Below, piece by piece: positions 53,902-62,904 of a stretch of 64,000 nucleotides of DNA. The position numbers and the translations under genes were made by a program. Source of the DNA: Pseudomonas protegens CHA0 (GTDB lineage Bacteria > Pseudomonadota > Gammaproteobacteria > Pseudomonadales > Pseudomonadaceae). Every line of letters starts with the position of its first letter. Positions within the stretch are counted from its first letter, which is position 1. A model generated the notes under the pieces. That model was not told the DNA's origin. It saw nothing but the letters and a program-made list of their open reading frames with translations, and did no database searches. The stretch is from assembly GCF_000397205.1 (NCBI RefSeq), contig NC_021237.1:4527001-4591000 (forward strand). Reading direction: 5' to 3'.

Positions 53902-54408
53902 ATGCCTCCACGTATCTACCTCGCCGGCTTCGATGTGTTTCGCGCCGACGCCCCGGCCCATGGCGAATACCTCAAGCAACTGTGCAGCGCCCAGGGCCTG
54001 CACGGCCTGTTTCCCCTGGATAACCAGGCGCCACCTCGCCTCACGCCAGAAGCCACCGCGCAGTGGATCTACCGGCAGAACCTGCAGATGATCCGCGGCT
54101 GCGATGCATTGCTGGCCAACCTGAATGACTTTCGCGGCCTGGAGCCGGATTCCGGCACCGCCTTCGAAGTGGGCGCGGCGGTCGCCCTGGGCAAACCGGT
54201 GTGGGCCTACTTCGAAGGCCCCGCCACCCTGCGCCGGCAGGTGCCCCACGATCACGCCGGGCGCGACGCCCAGGGCTTTGCGGTGGAGCACTTCAACCTG
54301 CCGCGCAACCTGATGCTGGCCTGCAGCTGGAGCGGCCGCAGCAGCAGTGTGGAAGCCGCCATCTTCGACCTCGGGTGCTGGCTGAGCGCTTCCCCTCCAT
54401 CGGGCTGA
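53902..54408 (+). CDS. Nucleoside 2-deoxyribosyltransferase-like protein
   Basis: This 168-residue protein matches the nucleoside deoxyribosyltransferase family: RIYLAGFDVFRADAP at the start, the catalytic-site region CDALLANLNDFRGLEPDSGTAFEVGAAVALGKPVWAY, and the C-terminal CSWSGRSSSVEAAIFDL. Such enzymes exchange or hydrolyse the base of 2'-deoxynucleosides. Whether this member is a transferase or hydrolase is not clear. It is translated 17 bases after the GNAT gene. Confidence 0.82.
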   Translation: MPPRIYLAGFDVFRADAPAHGEYLKQLCSAQGLHGLFPLDNQAPPRLTPEATAQWIYRQNLQMIRGCDALLANLNDFRGLEPDSGTAFEVGAAVALGKPVWAYFEGPATLRRQVPHDHAGRDAQGFAVEHFNLPRNLMLACSWSGRSSSVEAAIFDLGCWLSASPPSG

Positions 54409-54480
54409 GATAGCCGGCAACGTCACTTTCTGCCGAAAACGACCACCCCGGACAAAAGCCTTGTCTTGTCGCGAAAGCCG

Positions 54481-54527
54481 ATGTTATGTTTCTAACACGA
54501 GATATAAAAATGAAACACAAATAACAT
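54481..54527. promoter_or_regulatory. Nested inverted repeats upstream of the rpiR-type gene
   Basis: TGTTA-TGTTTC-TAACA (54482-54497) is a symmetric operator-like unit. In addition ATGTTAT (54481-54487) is repeated inversely as ATAACAT (54521-54527), and GTTTC/GAAAC pair inside. It lies 22-68 bases before the RpiR start, suiting autoregulation. Confidence 0.5.
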
Positions 54528-54548
54528 TTCCAGCGAACGCCCGGCGAG

Positions 54549-55409
54549 ATGGTCATGGACAAGAACAGTTTCCAAGTCACCCTGGAACAGCAGTTTGCAA
54601 GCCTGACCCCCACCGGCAAGCGCATCGCCACCTACCTGCTGGCCAACCTCCAGCAGTTGCCCTTCGAGACCGCCGACAGCATCGCCCAGCAAGCCGGCAC
54701 CACGGGGATTTCCGTGGGGCGCTTCCTGCGCTCGCTGGGCTATCGCAACCTGGATGACGTCAAGCAAGGCCTGCGCGGCGATGCCCCGGCCTCCTGGCTG
54801 ATCACCGATCGGCTCGGCGCCTTTCGCAGCGAAGCCCATCAGGACGATGCCCTGGAGCGCTCGATGCATCGCGAGATCGAGGCCATCCAGCATGTCTATG
54901 GCCTGGCCCGCAGCCAGCCCTTCGCCGCCATCGTGCAACAGATCGTCGAGGCCGACGCGGTGTTCATCATCGGCATCCAGTCGACCCGGGGCATCCTCAA
55001 CGCCTTCCACAGCCACCTGGAATACATCCGGCCCAAGGTCTACTACGTGGACGGGCTTTCAGGCATCTACGCCGAGACCCTGAACTCCGGCTTTGCCAAG
55101 CCCTACGCGATCATCTCCGACTTTCGCGCCTACTCCAGCATCACCCAGACCTTCTGCGAAGTGGCCAATGCCAACGCCCTGCCCCTGGCCCTGGTCACCG
55201 ACCTGCAGTGCCCCTGGGCCCGGGACTACCCGCTGGACCTGCTGCAACTGAAAACCGATGTCGGCCAGTTCTGGGATTCCCTCGCGCCCCTGACCTGCCT
55301 GTTCAACCTGATGGTGTCCGCCGTGGCCGAGGGCTATGGCGAGCGCCTGGACCAGCGCCTGGCCAAGAACCGACAGTTGCAGGAAGCCTTCGGCCAGTTC
55401 GAGTCCTGA
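54549..55409 (+). CDS. RpiR-family transcriptional regulator
   Basis: This protein of 286 residues (284 from the second ATG at 54555) has an N-terminal helix-turn-helix (ETADSIAQQAGTTGISVGRFLRSLGYRNL) and a C-terminal SIS sugar-phosphate-binding domain (about 115-245). Members such as MurR sense sugar phosphates, including MurNAc 6-phosphate. Position upstream of a VanX-like dipeptidase and a dipeptide ABC transporter suggests control of that operon by a peptidoglycan-derived signal. Inverted repeats just before the gene suggest autoregulation. Confidence 0.86.
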   Translation: MVMDKNSFQVTLEQQFASLTPTGKRIATYLLANLQQLPFETADSIAQQAGTTGISVGRFLRSLGYRNLDDVKQGLRGDAPASWLITDRLGAFRSEAHQDDALERSMHREIEAIQHVYGLARSQPFAAIVQQIVEADAVFIIGIQSTRGILNAFHSHLEYIRPKVYYVDGLSGIYAETLNSGFAKPYAIISDFRAYSSITQTFCEVANANALPLALVTDLQCPWARDYPLDLLQLKTDVGQFWDSLAPLTCLFNLMVSAVAEGYGERLDQRLAKNRQLQEAFGQFES

Positions 55410-55441
55410 CCTTCAAGCGTTAACCCAGATGGAGTGAGTGA

Positions 55442-55999
55442 GTGAACAACAGCCCCCTTGTCGAAATCGACGCCCAGCGCCATCAGCTTCAGATCGACCT
55501 GATCTACGCCAGCGCCGACAACCTGGCCGGCCAGGTGATCTATCGCAACGCCCGCTGCCTGCTGCACAAGGACGCCGCCGCCTGCCTGTACAAGGCCAGC
55601 CAGCTGGCACGCATGGCCGGCCTGGGCCTGCGCATCTACGACGCCTACCGCCCGGCCTACGCCCAGCACCTGCTGTGGCAGGCCCTGCCCAACCCGGACT
55701 ACGTGCGCGACCCGCGCCTGGGCTCGCACCACACCCGGGGCGTGGCCGTGGACCTGACCCTGGTGGATGAAACCGGCGAGCCGCTGGACATGGGCACCGC
55801 CTTCGACGCCATGGAGCCCAAGTCGCACCAGTTCTACAGCGACCTGCCGCCCCAGGTACAGCGCAACCGCCTGATGCTGCTGGGGATCATGCTCAGCGCC
55901 GGCTTCGAGGCGATCCCCACCGAGTGGTGGCACTACGAGCTGCCCAACGCCGAGGACTTTCCCCTGATCCAGGAGCACGACCAGCCCTTCGAACACTGA
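55442..55999 (+). CDS. ddpX: VanX-type D-alanyl-D-alanine dipeptidase
   Basis: This 185-residue zinc enzyme carries the SHHTRGVAVDL motif (zinc His and Asp, residues 97-107) and EWWHYE (catalytic Glu and zinc His, near 160), as well as the transition-state Arg in YDAYRP. It should cleave D-Ala-D-Ala released from peptidoglycan. Start is GTG at 55442, 32 bases after the RpiR stop. In E. coli DdpX sits in the ddpXABCDF operon, which this cluster repeats. DdpX name is based on that order and motifs. Confidence 0.9.
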   Translation: MNNSPLVEIDAQRHQLQIDLIYASADNLAGQVIYRNARCLLHKDAAACLYKASQLARMAGLGLRIYDAYRPAYAQHLLWQALPNPDYVRDPRLGSHHTRGVAVDLTLVDETGEPLDMGTAFDAMEPKSHQFYSDLPPQVQRNRLMLLGIMLSAGFEAIPTEWWHYELPNAEDFPLIQEHDQPFEH

Positions 56000-56147
56000 T
56001 TTCCCGCTCCCCACCGGCCACAACAACAGGCAGCTAACTGCCCCAAGCCGGTCCTACTGCAACACTGCTTCAGCAACAACTGCCCGGTTATAGCTTTTAT
56101 AAAAAACCTGACGAACTTCCCAACATCGAATGATCAAGGAAACCGGC

Positions 56148-57722
56148 ATGACCCCTAACCGCAATCACCCTGATGTGCGTCTGTCCACCCGTGTCGCCCT
56201 GTCCCTGCTGTGCGCCGCCCTGAGCCTGGGCACGTGGCAGGCAGCCAGCGCCGCCGCGCCCAAGGACACCCTGATGATCGGCAAGGCCGCCGACCCGCAG
56301 ACCCTCGACCCCGCCGTGACCATCGACAACAACGACTGGGCCGTGACCTACCCGGCCTACCAGAAGCTGGTGACCTACAAGGTCGAGAACGGCAAGGGCA
56401 GCACTGAAGTCCAGGGCGACCTGGCCGAGAGCTGGAGCACCTCCGCCGACAACCTGACCTGGGATTTCAAGCTCAAGCCGGGCAACAAGTTCGACGACGG
56501 CAAGCCGGTGGACGCCGCCGCGGTGAAGTTCTCCTTCGACCGCCTGATGCAGCTCAAGCAAGGCCCGTCCGGGGCCTTTCCGGATGACATGAGCGTGGCC
56601 GTGGTCGACCCGCTGACCGTGCGCTTCACCCTGAAGAAGCCCTACGCGCCCTTCCTCTACACCCTGGCCCACAACGGCGGCGGCATCATCAACCCGGACG
56701 TGGCCAACAAGGGCGAGGACGTCAACGCCTACCTCTCGACCCACACCGCCGGCTCCGGGGCCTTCCGCCTGAGCAACTGGCAGAAGGGCCAGGCGCTGAC
56801 GCTGGAACCCAACAGCTATTACGCCGGCCCCAAGCCGAGCCTGAACAAGGTGGTGATCAAGATCATCAGCGAGGCCTCGGTGCGCCGCCTGCAACTGGAA
56901 CGCGGCGACCTGGACATCATCGAGGACATGCCCGAAGACCAGCTCGGCACCCTGGCCGGCAAGCCAGGCATCGTGATCCAGACCTTCCCCTCGCTGCGGG
57001 TCAACTACCTGTACCTGAACAACAAGCGTGCGCCTCTGGACAACGTCGAAGCGCGCCAGGCACTGGTCCAGGCCATCGACTACAAGGGCATCGTCGACGG
57101 CATCCTCAAGGGCCAGGCCAAGCTGATGAACGGGCCGATCCCCGACGGCATGTGGGCCCACGACCCGAGCCTGCCGCTGATGCAGCAGAACCTCGACGGC
57201 GCCAAGGCCAGCCTGGCCAAGGTCCCGCAGAAAATCAGCAACCTGACCTACCTCTACTCGGACAAGGACGCCAACTGGGAGTCCATCGGCCTGACCCTGC
57301 AAGCGGGCCTGGCGCCCCTGGGCATCAACCTGAAGATGGAGAAGCTGGCCAACGCCACCATGCGTGAACGGGTGGGCAAGGGCGACTACGACGTGGCCAT
57401 CGGCTCCTGGAGCCCGGACTTCGCCGACCCCTACATGTTCATGAACTTCTGGTTCGACTCCAGCCTCCAGGGCCTGCCGGGCAACCGCTCGTTCTACAGC
57501 AACCCCGAGGTGGACAGCCTGATCCGCGAGGCGGCGGCCACCAACGACACCGCCAAGCGCATCGAGCTGTACCAGAAGGCGCAGAAGATCGTCCTCAAGG
57601 ACAACGTCTACGCCTACCTGTACCAGAAGAACTACAGCCTGCCGATGCGCGATTCGGTGAAGGGCTACGTGTTCCACCCGATGCTGGAACAGGTGTTCAA
57701 CATCGCTGAAATCAGCAAGTAG
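56148..57722 (+). CDS. ddpA: Dipeptide ABC transporter, substrate-binding protein
   Basis: This 524-residue periplasmic protein has a signal peptide (about residues 1-33, ending AAS-AAAP) and the SBP_bac_5 family fold: DPQTLDPAVTIDNNDWAVTYPAYQKLVTY near the start and the family motif PDPLTVRFTLKKPYAPFL-type region. It captures a peptide, probably D-Ala-D-Ala or a related dipeptide by context. ATG 56148 follows AAGGAAACCGGC; the upstream in-frame ATG at 56130 lacks a site. A strong hairpin follows the gene. Confidence 0.86.
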   Translation: MTPNRNHPDVRLSTRVALSLLCAALSLGTWQAASAAAPKDTLMIGKAADPQTLDPAVTIDNNDWAVTYPAYQKLVTYKVENGKGSTEVQGDLAESWSTSADNLTWDFKLKPGNKFDDGKPVDAAAVKFSFDRLMQLKQGPSGAFPDDMSVAVVDPLTVRFTLKKPYAPFLYTLAHNGGGIINPDVANKGEDVNAYLSTHTAGSGAFRLSNWQKGQALTLEPNSYYAGPKPSLNKVVIKIISEASVRRLQLERGDLDIIEDMPEDQLGTLAGKPGIVIQTFPSLRVNYLYLNNKRAPLDNVEARQALVQAIDYKGIVDGILKGQAKLMNGPIPDGMWAHDPSLPLMQQNLDGAKASLAKVPQKISNLTYLYSDKDANWESIGLTLQAGLAPLGINLKMEKLANATMRERVGKGDYDVAIGSWSPDFADPYMFMNFWFDSSLQGLPGNRSFYSNPEVDSLIREAAATNDTAKRIELYQKAQKIVLKDNVYAYLYQKNYSLPMRDSVKGYVFHPMLEQVFNIAEISK

Positions 57723-57738
57723 GACCGGCCCTGCGTTC

Positions 57739-57773
57739 CCCGTCGCCGGCCCCTGAAACGGGGCGGCGACGGG
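57739..57773 (+). other. Strong hairpin between the binding-protein and permease genes
   Basis: CCCGTCGCC and GGCGACGGG form a nine-pair stem with the inner GGCCCC...GGGGC part pairing further. It lacks a T run. In ABC operons such elements protect the binding-protein mRNA and lower expression of downstream permease genes. Confidence 0.7.
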
Positions 57774-57840
57774 TTGCCGTGTCCCCGGCGAGGGGCCGTC
57801 GTGCCCCCTGCCGTTCGTCAAGCGTTAACGAGGTTGCCTC

Positions 57841-58857
57841 ATGGCCTTCCTGAATATGTTGCGCAAACGCCTGCTCGGCCTGTTGCTGGTCGTGGTCGGG
57901 GTTTCGCTGATTACCTTCACCATCTCGCACCTGATTCCCGGTGACCCGGCGCGGCTGATCGCCGGCGACCGGGCCAGCGATGCCATCGTGCAGAACATCC
58001 GCCACCAGCTGGGCCTGGACCTGCCGCTGTACCAGCAGTACGGGCGCTACATGCTCGACCTGCTGCACGGCGACCTGGGCACCTCAATCCGCACCAGCCG
58101 CCCGGTGCTGGAGGACCTGCAGAGCTTCTTCCCGGCAACCCTGGAGCTGGCCCTGGCCGCCCTGCTGCTGTCGGTGCTGGTGGGGGTGCCGCTGGGGGTG
58201 CTGTCGGCGGTCTATCACAACCGCTTCATCGACCAGATCGCCCGCACCCTGGCGGTCACCGGCATTTCCACCCCGGCGTTCTGGCTGGGGCTGGGGCTGA
58301 TCGTGCTGTTCTACGGCCACCTCGGCTGGCTGCCCGGCAGCGGGCGCCTGGACGAAGGCCTGGAGCCGCCGCCCACGGTCAGCGGCTTCTACCTGATCGA
58401 CTCGCTGCTGGCCGGGGACATCCCGCTGTTCCTCAATGCCCTGCAGCACCTGATCCTGCCGGCGGTGACCCTGGGCTTCGTCAACCTCGGGGTGGTGGCG
58501 CGGCAGATCCGCTCGGCCATGCTCGACCAACTGGGCGAAGACTACATCCGCACCGCCCGGGCCTACGGCCTGTCGCGCTGGGCGGTGATCCTGCGCCACG
58601 CCCTGCCCAACGCCCTGATCCCCTCGGTGACGGTGCTCGGCCTGACCCTGGGCGATTTGCTGTACGGCGCGGTACTGACCGAGACGGTATTCGCCTGGCC
58701 GGGCATGGGCGCCTACGTGGTGAAGTCGATCCAGGCCCTGGATTTCCCGGCGGTGATGGGCTTCGCGATCCTGGTGTCGTTCATTTATGTGCTGCTGAAC
58801 ATGGCGATCGACCTGCTGTACCGGGTGATCGATCCGCGCATTGGCGAGGTAAGTTGA
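57841..58857 (+). CDS. ddpB: Dipeptide ABC transporter permease (DdpB-type)
   Basis: This 338-residue inner-membrane permease has six helices and the BPD_transp_1 family signature in RTARAYGLSRWAVILRHALPNALIP (EAA loop). N-terminal segment MLRKRLLGLLLVVVGVSLITF is hydrophobic. It forms the channel with the next gene's product. A hairpin separates it from the binding-protein gene. Confidence 0.92.
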   Translation: MAFLNMLRKRLLGLLLVVVGVSLITFTISHLIPGDPARLIAGDRASDAIVQNIRHQLGLDLPLYQQYGRYMLDLLHGDLGTSIRTSRPVLEDLQSFFPATLELALAALLLSVLVGVPLGVLSAVYHNRFIDQIARTLAVTGISTPAFWLGLGLIVLFYGHLGWLPGSGRLDEGLEPPPTVSGFYLIDSLLAGDIPLFLNALQHLILPAVTLGFVNLGVVARQIRSAMLDQLGEDYIRTARAYGLSRWAVILRHALPNALIPSVTVLGLTLGDLLYGAVLTETVFAWPGMGAYVVKSIQALDFPAVMGFAILVSFIYVLLNMAIDLLYRVIDPRIGEVS

Positions 58858-58858
58858 G

Positions 58859-59758
58859 ATGTCCGCTCCCTTGAACATTCCCCTGCCACAACCCACCGCG
58901 CAGGCCAGCGGCTGGCGCACCCGCCTGGCCTACCTGGGCTACCGCGTGCGGCAAAGCCCGCTGACCATCGCCGGGCTGTGCATGACCCTGCTGGTGCTGC
59001 TGTGCATGGCCTTCGCCCCCTGGCTGTCGAGCCATGATCCCAATGCCCTGAACCTGGCCCAACGCCTGGCCGCTCCCAGCGCCGCCCATTGGTTCGGCAC
59101 CGACGAAGTGGGCCGCGACCTGTTCAGCCGGGTGCTCCACGGCAGCCGCCAGTCGGTGGGCGTGGGCCTGTTCGTGGCCTTCGCCTCGTGCCTGGCCGGG
59201 GGCCTGTTGGGCTGCCTGTCGGGGATCATCGGCGGGCGCTTCGACAGCCTGATCATGCGCCTGATGGACATCATGCTCTCGGTGCCATCGCTGGTGCTGA
59301 TCATGGCCCTGGCCGCCGCCCTGGGCCCGAGCCTGTTCAACGCCATGCTGGCGATCACCCTGGTGCGCATTCCGTTCTATGTGCGCCTGGCCCGGGGCCA
59401 GGCCCTGAGCATCCGCCAGATGGGCTACGTCAAGGCGGCGCAGACCTACGGCGCCGGGCGCTGGCACATCGTCAGCTGGCACGTGGGGCGCAACGCCATG
59501 CCGCCGCTGCTGGTGCAACTGAGCCTGGACATCGGCAGCGCCATCCTCATGGCCTCGGCCCTGGGCTTCATTGGCCTGGGTGCGCAGCAGCCCACCGCCG
59601 AATGGGGGGCGATGGTGGCCACCGGGCGCAACTTCATCCTCGACAACTGGTGGTACTCGACCTTTCCCGGGCTGGCGATCCTGTTCACCGCCACCGGTTT
59701 CAACCTGCTGGGTGACGGCATCCGTGACCTGCTCGACCCACGGCAACAGGGGAAATGA
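58859..59758 (+). CDS. ddpC: Dipeptide ABC transporter permease (DdpC-type)
   Basis: This 299-residue permease has an N-terminal OppC_N domain (about 20-70) and the transporter domain with VKAAQTYGAGRWHIVSWHVGRNAMPP as the EAA loop. Starts one base after the ddpB stop codon and ends overlapping the next gene's upstream ATG, so it is translationally coupled in the operon. It pairs with DdpB. Confidence 0.92.
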   Translation: MSAPLNIPLPQPTAQASGWRTRLAYLGYRVRQSPLTIAGLCMTLLVLLCMAFAPWLSSHDPNALNLAQRLAAPSAAHWFGTDEVGRDLFSRVLHGSRQSVGVGLFVAFASCLAGGLLGCLSGIIGGRFDSLIMRLMDIMLSVPSLVLIMALAAALGPSLFNAMLAITLVRIPFYVRLARGQALSIRQMGYVKAAQTYGAGRWHIVSWHVGRNAMPPLLVQLSLDIGSAILMASALGFIGLGAQQPTAEWGAMVATGRNFILDNWWYSTFPGLAILFTATGFNLLGDGIRDLLDPRQQGK

Positions 59759-59760
59759 CC

Positions 59761-60750
59761 ATGAGCTCATCCGCCGTTCTCAACATCGACAACCTGAGCC
59801 TGGAATTCCCCGCCTACCGCAGCAATGTGCAGGCCCTCAACGGCGTGTCGCTGCACGTCAACCCGGGGGAAATCGTCGGCGTGGTCGGCGAATCCGGCTC
59901 GGGCAAGTCGGTGACCGCCATGCTCAGCCTGCGGCTGCTGCCCGAGCGCAGCTACCGCATCACCTCCGGCAGCCTGAGCCTGCTGGGCCGCGACATGCTC
60001 GCCACCCCGGAAAAACAGCTGCTGCAGATCCGCGGCCGCGATGCGGCGATGATCTTCCAGGAGCCGATGACCGCCCTCAACCCGACCCGGCGCATCGGCC
60101 GGCAGATGCTCGACGTGATCATCCATCACCAGCGCCTGAGCCAGGAACAGGCCCGGGCCAAGGCCATCGACCTGCTGCGCGACATGCACATCGCCGACCC
60201 CGAGCAGGTGCTGCAGGCCTACCCCTTCGAGCTGTCCGGCGGCATGCGCCAGCGGGTGATGATCGCCCTGGCGTTTTCCTGCGACCCGCAGTTGCTGATC
60301 GCCGATGAACCCACCACCGCCCTGGACGTGACCGTGCAGCGCCAGGTGCTGCTGTTGCTGCGCGAGAAAGCCCGGCAACGGGGTACCGCGATCCTGCTGA
60401 TCACCCACGACATGGCGGTGGTCTCGCAGTTCTGCGACCGGGTCTATGTGATGTACACCGGCGCCGTGGTGGAGCAAGGCAGTACTGCCCAGGTCATGCT
60501 CGACCCGCAACACCCCTACACCCGTGGCCTGCTCAGCGGCCTGCCGGAGCAAGTGCGCCCCGGCGAGCCGCTGCTGACCATTCCCGGGCAGGTGCCCAAC
60601 CTTGCTCACCTGCCCGGCGGCTGCACCTTCCGCGAGCGCTGCAGCCAGGCCATGGCGGTGTGTGCCCAACGGCCGCCGCTGCATTCGATCAACGCCAGCC
60701 AGCAGCACAAGAGCGCCTGCTGGCTGGCTGCCCCGGAGTCCGCCCAATGA
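59761..60750 (+). CDS. ddpD: Dipeptide ABC transporter ATP-binding protein (DdpD-type)
   Basis: This 329-residue ATPase shows Walker A GESGSGKS, Q-loop FQEPMTALNP, signature LSGGMRQRV, Walker B LLIADEPTTALD, and the C-terminal oligopeptide-transporter extension with CTFRERCSQAMAVC. The start at 59761 has AGGGG eight bases upstream; the ATG at 59755 that overlaps the previous stop codon is too close to that site. The end overlaps the next ATG. Confidence 0.93.
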   Translation: MSSSAVLNIDNLSLEFPAYRSNVQALNGVSLHVNPGEIVGVVGESGSGKSVTAMLSLRLLPERSYRITSGSLSLLGRDMLATPEKQLLQIRGRDAAMIFQEPMTALNPTRRIGRQMLDVIIHHQRLSQEQARAKAIDLLRDMHIADPEQVLQAYPFELSGGMRQRVMIALAFSCDPQLLIADEPTTALDVTVQRQVLLLLREKARQRGTAILLITHDMAVVSQFCDRVYVMYTGAVVEQGSTAQVMLDPQHPYTRGLLSGLPEQVRPGEPLLTIPGQVPNLAHLPGGCTFRERCSQAMAVCAQRPPLHSINASQQHKSACWLAAPESAQ

Positions 60751-61718
60751 ATGCTTCGCAACCCCGAGCCGGCAGCGAGCCGCTGCTGCGCCTCAACGAT
60801 GTACAGGTGCGCTTTCCCCTGAGCAACGACTGGCTGGGCCGGCCGCGGGCCTTCGCCCATGCCCTGAACGGCATCGACCTGGAACTGCGCCCCGGGGAAA
60901 CCCTGGGCATCGTCGGCGAATCCGGCTGCGGCAAGAGCACCCTGGCGCAACTGCTCATGGGCCTGGTCAAGCCCAGCAGCGGCGACCTGCGCTGGGCCTA
61001 CGCCAGCGACCGCGAGCGCCACAGCCACGTGCAGATCGTGTTCCAGGACCCGCAGTCGTCCCTCGACCCGCGCCTGCCGATCTGGAAGATCATCACCGAG
61101 CCGCTGTTCGCCCTGGGCAACACCCCGGTGGCGCAGATGCGCGAAATCGCCGCCAAGGTGGCGCAGCAGGTAGGCATCCGCGGCGAATACCTGGAGCGCT
61201 ACCCGCACCAGTTCTCCGGCGGCCAACGCCAGCGCATCGCCATTGCCCGGGCCTTGGCGTCGAACCCGGACATCATCGTCCTCGACGAGCCGACCTCGGC
61301 CCTGGACATCTCGGTGCAGGCGCAGATCCTCAACCTGCTGGCGGACCTGCAACGCAGCCGCGGCCTGACCTTCGTGCTGATCTCCCACAACGTCTCGGTG
61401 GTCCGGCACATGGCCGACCGGGTGGCGGTGATGTACCTGGGGCAGATCGTCGAACTGGGCAGCGCCGAACAGGTGCTGGAGCGCCCGCGCCACCCCTATA
61501 CCCAACTGCTGCTGGAGGCGGTGCCGCGCCTCGGTGCGCCCCTGGCGGACAGCCAGCTCTCGGCGCCCACCGAACTGCCGGGCAACCGCAAGCTGCCCGC
61601 CGGCTGTTTCTTCTTCGACCGCTGCAGCCGCCGCGGCCCGGGCTGCGAGCTGCCGCAACAGCTGCTGGGCGATGCGACGCAGCAAGTGCGTTGCCATCGG
61701 CAACAGCTCACCGGGTGA
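60747..61718 (+). CDS. ddpF: Dipeptide ABC transporter ATP-binding protein (DdpF-type)
   Basis: This 323-residue ATPase has Walker A GESGCGKS, Q-loop FQDPQSSLDP, signature FSGGQRQRI, Walker B IIVLDEPTSALD, and a C-terminal segment with CFFFDRCSRRGPGCE. ATG at 60747 overlaps the previous TGA by four bases (ATGA). It completes the operon of binding protein, two permeases and two ATPases. Confidence 0.93.
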   Translation: MNASQPRAGSEPLLRLNDVQVRFPLSNDWLGRPRAFAHALNGIDLELRPGETLGIVGESGCGKSTLAQLLMGLVKPSSGDLRWAYASDRERHSHVQIVFQDPQSSLDPRLPIWKIITEPLFALGNTPVAQMREIAAKVAQQVGIRGEYLERYPHQFSGGQRQRIAIARALASNPDIIVLDEPTSALDISVQAQILNLLADLQRSRGLTFVLISHNVSVVRHMADRVAVMYLGQIVELGSAEQVLERPRHPYTQLLLEAVPRLGAPLADSQLSAPTELPGNRKLPAGCFFFDRCSRRGPGCELPQQLLGDATQQVRCHRQQLTG

Positions 61719-61819
61719 TCCCACCGCGCCACGCCGCCGACCACGGCGTGGTGCTTGCTCCCAGCGCGCCCAGGGCTTAAAACAAGCGCCTTCTCTCTGA
61801 CGTTGCAGGAACCTCTCTC

Positions 61820-62443
61820 ATGGAAAGCAGCTGGCTGACCCACGCCAAACGCCTGCAAGCCATCGCCTCCACCGGCCTGCATTTTTGCCGCGACGTGCAT
61901 GATCGCGAGCGCTACCAGGAAGTCGCCGAGATCGCCCACGACATGCTCGCGCAGCTGGGCAACGTGCCCCTGGAACGCATCAACGAACTGGTCTCGGACT
62001 TCGCCCAGCGCTACTCGACGCCGATGGTGGAAGTGCGCGGCGCGCTGATCGAGGACGGCAAGATCCTCCTGGTGCGCGAGCAGCACGACGGCCTCTGGGC
62101 CCTGCCCGGGGGCTACGCCGATGTGGGCCTGTCGGCGGCGCAGAACATCATCAAGGAAGTCCACGAAGAAGCCGGGCTGCAGGTTTCGGTGCGCCAGCTG
62201 TACGGCCTGCGGCACAAGGCCAAGGGGCCCTACAAGCCCGACCACCGGGACTTCTACAAGCTCTACTTCCTCTGCGAACGGCAAGACGCCGAGGCCCCGA
62301 TGGCCGGCAGCGAAACCAGCGACGCGGCGTTCTTCGCCCCGGACCAGTTGCCGCCGCTGTCCCTGGGACGCACCGTGGAACGGGATATCCAGGAGGCCTT
62401 CGACTTCCACGAAGGCCGGCGCAGCGTGGCCCTCTTCGACTGA
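61820..62443 (+). CDS. NUDIX hydrolase with an N-terminal helical domain
   Basis: This 207-residue protein has an N-terminal NUDIX_N-like helical region (about 1-65) and a NUDIX domain (about 66-195). The NUDIX box reads GGYADVGLSAAQNIIKEVHEEAGL; the central EVHEE with metal-binding Glu residues is intact, while the first Glu of the classical pattern is Leu, as in some ADP-ribose-type members. It should cut a nucleoside diphosphate linked to another group. AGGAACCTCTCTC precedes the ATG. Its position after the ddp operon may be coincidental or may link it to the same regulon. Confidence 0.87.
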   Translation: MESSWLTHAKRLQAIASTGLHFCRDVHDRERYQEVAEIAHDMLAQLGNVPLERINELVSDFAQRYSTPMVEVRGALIEDGKILLVREQHDGLWALPGGYADVGLSAAQNIIKEVHEEAGLQVSVRQLYGLRHKAKGPYKPDHRDFYKLYFLCERQDAEAPMAGSETSDAAFFAPDQLPPLSLGRTVERDIQEAFDFHEGRRSVALFD

Positions 62444-62458
62444 GCGTGACGGCGCCGA

Positions 62459-62514
62459 TGTAAAGCACCCTTGACATGAAAAAGCGCCCCGCCTAATGTA
62501 AAGGACACTTTACT
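62459..62514. promoter_or_regulatory. Two operator candidates for the XRE module
   Basis: TGTAAAGCACCCTTGACA (62459-62476) and TGTAAAGGACACTTTACT (62497-62514) share TGTAAAG-x-AC-x-CTT-x-AC. The second is a near-perfect inverted repeat (GTAAAG/CTTTAC). Starts are 38 bases apart and both precede the membrane protein gene, fitting cooperative binding of the XRE repressor. Confidence 0.6.
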
Positions 62515-62529
62515 AAAAGGAGATCGCCC

Positions 62530-62904
62530 ATGGGCACCAAACGCTATTTCAGGGAATTCGGCCTGGCCTTGCTGGCCTACATCGCTTGCGTGCTGCTGAG
62601 CAGCCACTGGCTGGCGGACATGAACCCGGGCCCGGGCAAGATCGCCCTGGCCCTGGTGCCGGTGATCCCCATGGTGGCCATGGCCCTGGCGGTGATGCGC
62701 CAGTTGCGACGCATGGACGAACTGGCCCGGCGCATCCAGCTCGAAGCCCTGGGCCTGTCCTTTGTCTGCACCGCGCTGATCACCTTCAGCTACGGCTTCC
62801 TGGAAACCGCCGGCCTGCCCCGGCTCTCGATGTTCTACGTATGGCCCGTGATGGGCCTGGTCTGGGCCCTGGCCACGGTGGCCGGCGTGCGGCGCTACCG
62901 ATGA
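62530..62904 (+). CDS. Small membrane protein of a membrane-protein/XRE module
   Basis: This 124-residue protein has about four hydrophobic segments (residues 10-30, 38-58, 78-98 and 103-120). AAAGGAGATCGCCC gives a strong ribosome-binding site. It resembles small four-helix membrane proteins that sit before XRE regulators in other bacteria. Function is unknown. Its stop overlaps the ATG of the regulator (ATGA), so the two are translationally coupled. Confidence 0.75.
   Translation: MGTKRYFREFGLALLAYIACVLLSSHWLADMNPGPGKIALALVPVIPMVAMALAVMRQLRRMDELARRIQLEALGLSFVCTALITFSYGFLETAGLPRLSMFYVWPVMGLVWALATVAGVRRYR

Noticed and set aside
56097..57821. 574-codon open frame opposite ddpA
   Set aside because: Shadow frame with repetitive Val/Gly/His composition typical of antisense of a GC-rich gene.
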